Part shown: one piece after another, positions 7,694 through 14,715 of the stretch | How the letters are laid out: each line of letters starts with the position of its first letter | Position numbering within the stretch: position 1 is the first letter of the stretch | From: Acidimicrobiia bacterium | Lineage (GTDB): Bacteria; Actinomycetota; Acidimicrobiia; IMCC26256; JAMXLJ01 | Reading direction: 5' to 3' | Assembly (NCBI GenBank): GCA_024281095.1 | Contig: JAMXLJ010000070.1 | Span: forward strand, 1-64,000 | DNA length: 64,000 nt | Notes under the pieces: generated by a model | The model's database searches: none | Told to the model about the DNA's origin: nothing | The model's input: the letters and a program-made list of their open reading frames with translations, nothing else | Made by a program: the position numbers and the translations under genes

Positions 7694-8509
7694 TCAGTTC
7701 CCCGCGAATCCGGCTTGCAGCCGGCCCGTGGTGAGCGCACCGAGGAAGCCGCCGTCCGTCCACAACTGCTCGCAGGTGACATAGCTCATGCGTGGGCTGT
7801 TCAGCAGCACGAGCGGCCAGGCCTGTTCCTCGGGCTCGGAGTAGCGGCCGATCGGGCCCATCGCGGAGTCGACGAGCTCCTTGCCCACGGCGGCGTGGAA
7901 CTGGGGCATCATCGGCGTGGAGGTCGGCCCCGGATTGATGCAGTTCAACCGGATGCCCCGACCGATCAGGTCGGCGCCTTTCGACCCGACCCACGCGTTG
8001 ATCACCTGCTTCGAGAACCAGTATCCGCTCCCGCCCATCACGTCGGGATTCTTCTCGAGGTACGCCTTCGCAGTGTCGAACGTGTCGTTGGCGAGGAACT
8101 CGTTGATGGTCTCGAGGTTCTGCTGCCAGCCGACCGCGGCCGCCGACGCGATCATCCCGACGGATGACCCTTCCGGCATCTTCGGCACCAACCCCTCGAT
8201 CAGGTGACGCGCGCCGACGAAGTTCACGAGCATCGTGTCGACCTCCGTGAACGGCGGTCCCGGAAGGCCGGCGCAGCTGAACACGGAATGAACGGGGCCC
8301 GGGATGTGCGCGACGGTGTCGTCGATCGTGCGCGGGTCCCGGAGGTCCACCTCGAACGACGCCTTCACCGGCACCGACGTCGGCTTGATGTCGAGGGCGA
8401 TGACGTTCGCGCCCACGTCGACGAGGGTCTGAGCGGTTGCCGCACCCATGCCCGACGCGGCGCCCGTGACCACGACGCTGCGGCCTGCGAACCCGAGCAC
8501 GTCTTCCAT
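7694..8509 (-). CDS. Short-chain dehydrogenase/reductase (SDR)
   Basis: A 271-residue SDR with the NAD(P) fingerprint TGAASGMGAA, the catalytic YWFSK (YxxxK), a Ser/Asn region (SAAAVGW) and the INPGPTSTPM loop after it. ATG 8509 is preceded by GGGGGA at good distance, and it is the first gene of the SDR - nitronate monooxygenase - hydratase - nitroreductase operon. It probably oxidises or reduces a hydroxy/keto intermediate of the same pathway. Divergent from the molybdopterin enzyme gene at 8652. Confidence 0.9.
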   Translation of the reverse strand: MEDVLGFAGRSVVVTGAASGMGAATAQTLVDVGANVIALDIKPTSVPVKASFEVDLRDPRTIDDTVAHIPGPVHSVFSCAGLPGPPFTEVDTMLVNFVGARHLIEGLVPKMPEGSSVGMIASAAAVGWQQNLETINEFLANDTFDTAKAYLEKNPDVMGGSGYWFSKQVINAWVGSKGADLIGRGIRLNCINPGPTSTPMMPQFHAAVGKELVDSAMGPIGRYSEPEEQAWPLVLLNSPRMSYVTCEQLWTDGGFLGALTTGRLQAGFAGN

Positions 8510-8651
8510 CTCGTCCCCCAGTCGTGAGCCGGCTCGCTCGAGCCGAGATCGCGAGCCTTGCGCCCGGCGCCCGGAGATGGCAACCCGATCGGCCGTCGCT
8601 TTCCGGCCGCGTGTGGTCGATGATGTGAGGCACACGGGCAGAGGAGAGATC

Positions 8652-9257
8652 GTGGCGCTCATCTCGCGAGGCTTCCGCGGTCGTCGTCGTACCGATGTCG
8701 ACCCCGCACGCATCCCACCCGGCCAGTACGTCGTCGAGGGGTTCCCGGTGCTGTCGGCCGGGCCGACGCCGCACGTTCCGCTCGACCAGTGGACGTTCAC
8801 GGTTCGCGGTGCGGTCGGCGAGCCGCGTACGTGGTCGTGGGAGGAGTTCCTCGCGCTGCCGTCCGAGGCCGTCCATACCGACATCCACTGCGTCACCAAA
8901 TGGACGAAGCTCGATACGGAGTGGCGCGGCGTCAGCGTCGACACGTTGCTCGGCGGCGTCGACGCGTCGGCCGGCTTCGTGATGGCGTTCTGCGACGGCG
9001 GCTACACGACGAACCTTCCGCTGGCCGACGTGACAGGCGGTCATGCGTGGGTCGCGTACGAGTACGACGGCAAGCCGCTCGAGCCGAAGCACGGGGGCCC
9101 CGCGCGCCTGCTCGTGCCACACCTGTACTTCTGGAAGAGCGCCAAGTGGGTGCGTGGCCTGGAGGTGCTCGACCACGACCAGCCGGGATTTTGGGAGAAC
9201 CTCGGCTACCACAACCGTGGCGACCCGTGGAAGGAGCAGCGATATTGGAGCGACTAG
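8652..9257 (+). CDS. Molybdopterin-dependent oxidoreductase (sulfite-oxidase fold)
   Basis: A compact 201-residue protein that is essentially one sulfite-oxidase/YedY-type molybdopterin domain. The molybdenum-ligand Cys is in HTDIHCVTKWTK; GGHAWVAYEYDGKPL and GGPARLLVPHLYFWKSAKW follow. No Tat or Sec signal is visible, so unlike MsrP (YedY) it looks cytoplasmic. GTG 8652 follows GAGGAGAG. It overlaps the flavin reductase gene by 13 bases, which suggests the two proteins form an electron-transfer pair. Confidence 0.88.
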   Translation: MALISRGFRGRRRTDVDPARIPPGQYVVEGFPVLSAGPTPHVPLDQWTFTVRGAVGEPRTWSWEEFLALPSEAVHTDIHCVTKWTKLDTEWRGVSVDTLLGGVDASAGFVMAFCDGGYTTNLPLADVTGGHAWVAYEYDGKPLEPKHGGPARLLVPHLYFWKSAKWVRGLEVLDHDQPGFWENLGYHNRGDPWKEQRYWSD

Positions 9258-9994
9258 CGCCGCGCAAGACGCCATTGGTGTGGCGCGTCGCGACCGTGCG
9301 CGACGTGCGAACGGAGAGCGCGACCGCGCGGACCATCGTGTTCGACGTTCCCGACTGGCCCGGACATCTTCCCGGCCAGCACGTCGATATCCGGCTCACT
9401 GCGGAAGACGGGTACGAAGCACAGCGCTCGTACTCGATCGCGTCGCCGCCCGCGGATCACGCGCTGGAGCTCACGGTCGAGCTCATCGACACGGGTGAGG
9501 TGTCGCCGTATCTCGTCGAAGAGCTGCAGCGCGGAGATCAGATCGAGCTGCGCGGCCCGATCGGCGGCTATTTCACGTGGCAGCCCGCCGACGGCGGCCC
9601 ACTCGTGCTCCTCGCGGGAGGTTCGGGCCTCGTGCCGCTGATGGCGATGTTGCGACACCGTGACGCGAGCGGCGCGACCGTTCCCGTGAGCCTGCTCGTG
9701 TCGGCCCGCGCGCTCCCTGCGCTGCTGTACCGCGATGAGCTGTCGTGTCGAGCGCGTGATGGAGTGGAGGTCTCCTACACCTTGACACGCGAAGCGCCGA
9801 GCGGATGGACCGGCTGGAACCGCCGCGTCGACGCCGAGATGTTGCGCGCTGTCGGTGCCGATCCGCAGCGCCGGCCGTTGGTGTACGTGTGCGGGCCCAC
9901 CGGCTTCGTCGAGCACGTCGCCGAGCTGCTCGTCGGTCTCGGTCACGACCCGCACGCGATCAAGACCGAGCGCTTCGGACCGTCAGGAGGATGA
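9245..9994 (+). CDS. FAD-dependent ferredoxin-NAD(P)+ reductase-like protein
   Basis: A 249-residue reductase with the FAD motif RSYSIASPP, the nucleotide-binding GGSGLVPLMAML and the C-terminal VCGPTGFVE. It has no [2Fe-2S] extension. The TTG at 9245 is chosen because AAGGAG lies eight bases upstream; this start is inside the end of the molybdopterin gene, so the two are coupled. It probably carries electrons between NAD(P)H and the molybdopterin enzyme. The next ATG is only two bases beyond its stop. Confidence 0.88.
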   Translation: MERLAPRKTPLVWRVATVRDVRTESATARTIVFDVPDWPGHLPGQHVDIRLTAEDGYEAQRSYSIASPPADHALELTVELIDTGEVSPYLVEELQRGDQIELRGPIGGYFTWQPADGGPLVLLAGGSGLVPLMAMLRHRDASGATVPVSLLVSARALPALLYRDELSCRARDGVEVSYTLTREAPSGWTGWNRRVDAEMLRAVGADPQRRPLVYVCGPTGFVEHVAELLVGLGHDPHAIKTERFGPSGG

Positions 9995-9995
9995 C

Positions 9996-10274
9996 ATGGA
10001 CCCAACCGACGAGCACGAAGGTGAGCATCTGGACGGCAACGGCGTCGCCGGCATCCTCCAACAGGTCTTCGCGGCCGACTTCACGACCTTCCAGCGCGTG
10101 TGCCAGTCGTGCGGAGATCGCAACATGGGCGGAGCGTTGCGCAGCTACCTCGGTGCCGGGATCGTCCTGCGCTGTGCGAACTGCGGCGACGTCGCGATGC
10201 GCGTGTCGCCGAGAGATCGCGAGATCGTCGTCGAGATGCGCGGCGTCTGGTCGGTCGCGATCACGTCATCGTGA
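9996..10274 (+). CDS. DUF6510-like zinc-ribbon protein
   Basis: A 92-residue protein with two CxxC pairs (CQSCGD and CANCGD), about 25 residues apart, suggesting a zinc ribbon. ATG 9996 has an ideal AGGAGG six bases before it. The gene closes a three-gene operon with the molybdopterin and flavin enzymes, and its stop is followed directly by a 20-bp perfect hairpin. By position it may help maturation or electron transfer of that module; no biochemical role is known to me. Confidence 0.8.
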   Translation: MDPTDEHEGEHLDGNGVAGILQQVFAADFTTFQRVCQSCGDRNMGGALRSYLGAGIVLRCANCGDVAMRVSPRDREIVVEMRGVWSVAITSS

Positions 10275-10325
10275 CGTTCATGCGTGGATTCGCGCCTCTG
10301 AGCGACGCGAATCCACGCATGAACG
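10275..10325. repeat. Family B palindromic element, copy 1
   Basis: A perfect 20-bp inverted repeat (10275-10294 with 10306-10325; core TTCATGCGTGGATTCG) flanks an 11-base loop. It begins one base after the DUF6510 stop and probably ends that transcript, although no T-tract follows. Confidence 0.85.
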
Positions 10326-10409
10326 CTTGGAACGACGCGCGGCCGGCTTGCAGTTCTGTGACATGGGCGTCACACTCGGGCCGTCCGCGGGTGACGAGGA
10401 GGACGTCCC

Positions 10410-11660
10410 ATGGCCGTCAGCGAGCGCATGATGCGGCACCTGCACGAGGCCGAGGGCGGGGCTGAGGGGACGCGCGAGGCGACATTTCTGCCCGAGCCCG
10501 AGCCGCGCGAACCGACGTACACGATCATCTCGGTCGACGACCACCTCATCGAGCCTGCGCACCTCTTCGAGGGCCGGGTGCCCGCGGCGTTCGCCGAGCG
10601 CGCGCCCCGCGTCGTCACGCTGGACGACGGGCGTGAGATGTGGGTGTACGAGGACAACTTCTACCCGCAGGTGGGACTCAACGCGGTCGCCGGGCGTCCG
10701 AAGGACGAGTGGAGCATGGAGCCGGCACGTTTCGACGAGATGCGCCGTGGGTGTTGGGACATCGAGGCGCGTGTGCGCGACATGGATCTCGACGGGATCT
10801 ACGCGTCGTTGTGCTTCCCGTCGTTGATCGCCGGATTCGCGGGGACGATCTTCGCCAACAGCAAGGACTCCGAGCTCGGGCTCGCCTGCCTACGAGCCTG
10901 GAACGACTGGCACATCGACGAATGGGCGGGAGCGCATCCGGATCGGATCATCCCGTTGCAGATCGCGTGGTTGCAGGATCCCGAGATCGCGGCGCGCGAC
11001 ATCGAGCGAAACGCCGAGCGCGGGTTCAAGGCGGTGAGCTTCCCCGAGAACCCCATCGATTTGAGGCTCCCTTCGGTGCACTCGGACCATTGGGATCCGC
11101 TGTTGCGCGCGTGCGAGGAGACCGGGACGGTGATCTGCCTGCACAACGGCTCGTCGTCGTGGACGGCGGCCCGTTCGCCCGGGGCGCCGCTCGAGCTGTA
11201 CACGTCGCTGTTCCCGGTGAACGCACTCGTGACCGCGGCGGATTGGCTGTGGGCTCGCATCCCCACCCGTTTCCCGGAGCTCAAGGTCGCGTTCTCCGAA
11301 GGTGGGATCAGCTGGGTGCCGATGTTGATCGACCGCATCGACTACGTGCTCACCCATTCGGCCGCGGGGTCGCACGGATGGGACGACCCGAACCTCTCGC
11401 CGACCGACGCGATGCGGCGCAACTTCTGGTTCTGCACCATCGACCTCGGTTCGACCTTCGCGTTACGGGAGCACATCGGGATCGACCACATCTGCCTGGA
11501 GAGCGATTACCCGCACGCCGACTCGACGTGGCCGGAGACGCAGGTGCTGGCGGAGCGCGGTCTCGCCGGCCTGAGCGACGACGAGATCCGCAAGGTCACG
11601 TGGCTGAACGCGTCCCGGCTCTTCCGCCACCCCGTTCCCGAGGAGCTCCAGCGCCCGTAG
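10410..11660 (+). CDS. Amidohydrolase-family (amidohydrolase 2) protein
   Basis: A 416-residue TIM-barrel metal hydrolase of the ACMSD/amidohydrolase-2 type. It opens with SVDDHLIEP (variant of the metal-binding DxH), and has HNGSSSW, AFSEGGISWVP and ESDYPHADSTWP near the C-terminus. Actinobacteria carry many such proteins in aromatic or steroid breakdown, acting as hydrolases or decarboxylases; the substrate here is unknown. ATG 10410 follows GAGGAGGA. It stands alone between two palindromic elements. Confidence 0.88.
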   Translation: MAVSERMMRHLHEAEGGAEGTREATFLPEPEPREPTYTIISVDDHLIEPAHLFEGRVPAAFAERAPRVVTLDDGREMWVYEDNFYPQVGLNAVAGRPKDEWSMEPARFDEMRRGCWDIEARVRDMDLDGIYASLCFPSLIAGFAGTIFANSKDSELGLACLRAWNDWHIDEWAGAHPDRIIPLQIAWLQDPEIAARDIERNAERGFKAVSFPENPIDLRLPSVHSDHWDPLLRACEETGTVICLHNGSSSWTAARSPGAPLELYTSLFPVNALVTAADWLWARIPTRFPELKVAFSEGGISWVPMLIDRIDYVLTHSAAGSHGWDDPNLSPTDAMRRNFWFCTIDLGSTFALREHIGIDHICLESDYPHADSTWPETQVLAERGLAGLSDDEIRKVTWLNASRLFRHPVPEELQRP

Positions 11661-11671
11661 CGACCCGCCGG

Positions 11672-11710
11672 TCGGGACGAATGGTCATGCGCCGGAAATT
11701 CGTCCCAACT
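11672..11710. repeat. Family C palindromic element, copy 1
   Basis: GGGACGAAT (11674-11682) and ATTCGTCCC (11698-11706) are perfectly complementary and followed by AACT. Located just after the amidohydrolase stop. Confidence 0.75.
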
Positions 11711-11751
11711 GAGCGTTCGGAGCCGGTTCGCCCCTCTGATGCTCTGGCTAT

Positions 11752-11780
11752 AGGGAAGAAAAACAAGTATCTTCTTCCTT
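11752..11780. promoter_or_regulatory. AT-rich inverted repeat over a possible -10 (SDR-queA operon)
   Basis: GGAAGAA (11754-11760) and TTCTTCC (11772-11778) form an inverted repeat that extends to nine pairs with one G-U and flanks TATCTT (11768-11773). It stands out as an AT-rich island and may be a repressor or activator site for the downstream operon. Confidence 0.4.
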
Positions 11781-11813
11781 AACCAGCGAGACTCGGACGA
11801 GGGAGGACGGGCG

Positions 11814-12509
11814 ATGGCGGTAGCGGTCATCACGGGCGGCTCCCGGGGACTGGGGCGGGCGCTCGCCGATGCACTCGCGGGACGCGGGTGGTCCCTCGTG
11901 ATCGACGGGCTCGACGAGCCGAGGCTCACGGCCACGGCATCGCAGCTGCGCACGCAGCACGGAACGACAGTGGTTGCCATCGCGGGTGACGTGGCCGACG
12001 GCGCGCACCGCGAGGCGCTGATCGCGGCGGCCGAGCAGCTCGGGGGCGTCGACGTCGTCGTCAACAACGCCAGCGACCTCGGACCGAGCCCGCTGCCCTC
12101 GCTCGCCGAGCTGCCCGTCGACGCGTTCGAGCGGGTGCTCGCGGTCAACGTGGTCGCGCCCCTCGCGCTGGTGCAGCGCGCGCTGCCGTCGCTGCTCGCT
12201 CGACACGGCCGCGTGGTGAACATCTCGTCCGACGCCGCGGTGGAGGCGTACGAGGGTTGGGGCGGATACGGAGCGTCGAAGGCTGCGCTCGAGCAACTCA
12301 GCAACGTGCTCGCGGCCGAGCAGCCCGGATTGCGCGTCTATCGCGTCGATCCGGGCGACATGCGCACCGACATGCACCAAGCCGCGTTTCCGGGTGAGGA
12401 CATCAGCGACCGTCCGCCGCCCGAGGCGAGTGTCCCGGGCCTCCTCGCGCTCGTGGAAGGCGAGCTGCCGAGTGGCCGCTACGAAGCACGGGAGGTTCGC
12501 GTCGCATGA
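11814..12509 (+). CDS. Short-chain dehydrogenase/reductase
   Basis: A 231-residue SDR with TGGSRGLGRAL, the NNAS motif, catalytic Ser (NISSDAA) and YGASK (YxxxK). ATG 11814 follows GAGGGAGGA. It overlaps queA by four bases (ATGA). SDR-queA pairs are familiar from other actinobacteria, but why they are coupled is not clear to me; the SDR may act on an unrelated small molecule. Confidence 0.9.
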   Translation: MAVAVITGGSRGLGRALADALAGRGWSLVIDGLDEPRLTATASQLRTQHGTTVVAIAGDVADGAHREALIAAAEQLGGVDVVVNNASDLGPSPLPSLAELPVDAFERVLAVNVVAPLALVQRALPSLLARHGRVVNISSDAAVEAYEGWGGYGASKAALEQLSNVLAAEQPGLRVYRVDPGDMRTDMHQAAFPGEDISDRPPPEASVPGLLALVEGELPSGRYEAREVRVA

Positions 12510-13588
12510 CTGCGCTGAAGTTGGAACAACCGCCAGCCCCGGCGGCGCCGTTCGCTATCGGGCGTGCGCTCGATTTCGACCTGCCGCCCTCGCTCGAGGC
12601 CCACGAGCCGCCCGAGGCCCGCGGGCTCACGCGGTCCGACGTGCGTCTGCTGGTCTCGTCGGGTACCGCCGTGCCCGTGCACGCACAGTTCGAGGATCTC
12701 CCCACGTTCCTCGAGCCGGGCGACCTGCTCGTGGTGAATGTGTCGTCGACGGTGCCCGCCGCACTCGACGGGCGCCTGCGCGACGCGAGCCTGCGGGTGC
12801 ACGTGTCGACCGAGCTTCCCGGCGGGCTGTGGCTGGTCGAGTTGCGCGAGCCGCGCGCACACACGACGACCCGGTTCACCGACGACGTGCAGGGGCAGCG
12901 CGTCACACTGCCGGACGGTGCGGAGATGTCCCTCCTCGCCCGCGCGCCGGAGTCGACCCGGTTGTGGTTGGCCACGTTCTCCGGAATCCACGCGATGGTC
13001 CCGTACCTCCTTCGCCACGGCCGGCCCATCCGATACGCGCACGTACCGCGCGACTGGCCGCTCGCTGCGTACCAGACCGTCTTCGGTACCGAGCCCGGCA
13101 GTGCCGAGATGCCCTCGGCATCCCGGCCGTTCACGGCCGACATCGTCACCCGGCTCGTACGCCTCGGCATCGGCGTGACGCCACTGGTCCTGCACACGGG
13201 CGTGTCGTCGCTCGAGGGCGACGAGGCGCCCTATCCCGAGCGGTACCGCGTGCCTCGGGCGACCGCGGCCCGTGTGAACGCGGCCCGGGCGGAAGGCGGT
13301 CGGGTCATCGCGATCGGCACGACGGTCGTGCGGGCGCTCGAGACCGTGACCGACGAGGCCGGCGCGGTGCACGGCGGTCAAGGCTGGACCGACGTGGTGA
13401 TCACACCGGAGCGTGGCGTGCGGGCGGTCGACGGGCTCCTCACCGGTTGGCACGAGCCCCGCGCGTCGCATCTTTTGATGCTGGAGGCCGTGGCCGGCCG
13501 GGAGACGCTCGAGCTCGCGTACCGCTCCGCTCTGCGCAGCGCGTATCTGTGGCACGAGTTCGGCGACTCGCACCTCTTGCTGCCGTGA
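12506..13588 (+). CDS. queA: S-adenosylmethionine:tRNA ribosyltransferase-isomerase (QueA family)
   Basis: A 360-residue QueA-family protein: it keeps GDLLVVNVSSTVPA, HVPRDWPLAAYQTVFG, and the conserved end region VDGLLTGWHEPRASHLLMLEA and SAYLWHEFGDSHLL. QueA converts 7-aminomethyl-deazaguanine in tRNA to epoxyqueuosine using SAM. No other queuosine gene (tgt, queG) is nearby, and actinobacterial members of this family are divergent, so the exact reaction is an inference. It starts inside the stop of the SDR gene. Confidence 0.85.
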   Translation: MTALKLEQPPAPAAPFAIGRALDFDLPPSLEAHEPPEARGLTRSDVRLLVSSGTAVPVHAQFEDLPTFLEPGDLLVVNVSSTVPAALDGRLRDASLRVHVSTELPGGLWLVELREPRAHTTTRFTDDVQGQRVTLPDGAEMSLLARAPESTRLWLATFSGIHAMVPYLLRHGRPIRYAHVPRDWPLAAYQTVFGTEPGSAEMPSASRPFTADIVTRLVRLGIGVTPLVLHTGVSSLEGDEAPYPERYRVPRATAARVNAARAEGGRVIAIGTTVVRALETVTDEAGAVHGGQGWTDVVITPERGVRAVDGLLTGWHEPRASHLLMLEAVAGRETLELAYRSALRSAYLWHEFGDSHLLLP

Positions 13589-13628
13589 ACACGTAGCGGT
13601 TTCGCGGCGACTGCGGGATACTGCCCGC

Positions 13629-14678
13629 GTGTTCGAGCGCTTCACGGATCAGGCGCGCCGCTGTGTCGTCCTCGCGCAGGAGGAGGCCCGTCTGCTCAAT
13701 CACGGGTACATCGGCAGTGAGCACGCGCTGCTCGGTGTGCTCGCCGAGGGCCACGGGACCGGCGCGCAGACGCTGCGGTCGCTCGACGTCACGGTGGACA
13801 CGGCCCGCGCAAAGGTCGTCGCGCTCGTCGGGCGCGGCGAGCGCGCGCCGGTGGGGCACATCCCGTTCACGCCACAGGCGAAGCGGGCGCTCGAAGGAGC
13901 GCTACGCGAAGCCCTGCACTTCGGCGACCACGAGATCAACACGGAGCATCTGTTGCTGGGCCTCGTGCGGGAGGGTGAGAGCACGGCGGCGCGCGTGCTG
14001 ACGGATCTCGGCGTCGATCTCGACGACGTCCGCAGCCGCGTCACCGAGTTGCGCTCCGGGCACGGGCCCTCGCTTGCGCACATGCACCAGCGAGGCGCCC
14101 ACCCCGGAGCCGTGTCGACCGTTCCGTTCGGTCGCGCCGCGACCGCGTGCTCGTTCTGCGGCCGGGATCTCTGGGAAGTGAACCAGTACGTGCGCGGCGA
14201 CGACGCCGTCATCTGCGACATCTGCGCCGCGCTCGCGCATGACGCAGTGGGCAACGCTCCGGACGACACCCGTTCGGTGAGCCTGCCGCCGCGCGTCTTC
14301 GGCAATCCTCCTGACGACGCCGCGCTCGCCGGCGTCGTCGCGGCTGTCGACGTCGTGCTGTTGTCGGGCCCGGCCGGCGACAGCGCACGCGCCGCCCGTC
14401 TGGAGGACGGCGATCGTCTCGCTCCTCTGTCGGTGGAAGCGCGCCGCCGGAACCCCGACCTCGACATCGAGAACCGTCTCGACCGCATCCGCTTCGTGAG
14501 CCCGGACGTCGCCGAGGTCCGGATCTCGATCAGCATCATGGGCGGCCCCGGCATGAAGTTCGAGGGTCCGGTACGCCGCGTCGACGACGTGTGGAAGGTC
14601 AGCCGGGAGCTGTTCTGCGCGGTGCTGCGTCCATCAGGCGTGCGGTGCCCACCCGTCGAAGAGGGCCACGCGGGATAA
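13629..14678 (+). CDS. Clp N-terminal domain / ClpX-type zinc-finger protein without ATPase
   Basis: Residues 1-145 are a double Clp_N repeat (MFERFTDQARRCVVLAQEEA and FTPQAKRALEGALREAL), as in ClpA/ClpC. A ClpX-type C4 zinc finger follows (CSFCGRDLW and CDICAALAH, about residues 175-205), then a C-terminal domain resembling an NTF2/SnoaL fold. There is no AAA+ Walker motif, so it cannot be an unfoldase itself; an adaptor or sequestering role on ClpC/ClpX substrates is inferred. GTG 13629 lies six bases after GATACT, an imperfect leaderless -10. Confidence 0.85.
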   Translation: MFERFTDQARRCVVLAQEEARLLNHGYIGSEHALLGVLAEGHGTGAQTLRSLDVTVDTARAKVVALVGRGERAPVGHIPFTPQAKRALEGALREALHFGDHEINTEHLLLGLVREGESTAARVLTDLGVDLDDVRSRVTELRSGHGPSLAHMHQRGAHPGAVSTVPFGRAATACSFCGRDLWEVNQYVRGDDAVICDICAALAHDAVGNAPDDTRSVSLPPRVFGNPPDDAALAGVVAAVDVVLLSGPAGDSARAARLEDGDRLAPLSVEARRRNPDLDIENRLDRIRFVSPDVAEVRISISIMGGPGMKFEGPVRRVDDVWKVSRELFCAVLRPSGVRCPPVEEGHAG

Positions 14679-14700
14679 CGGCGCCGAGAGGCTCCAACCG

Positions 14701-14706
14701 TAGACT
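14701..14706 (+). promoter_or_regulatory. -10 element of gltX
   Basis: TAGACT lies nine bases before the gltX ATG; no Shine-Dalgarno sequence is present between them. Confidence 0.5.
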
Positions 14707-14715
14707 CGCAACCAC

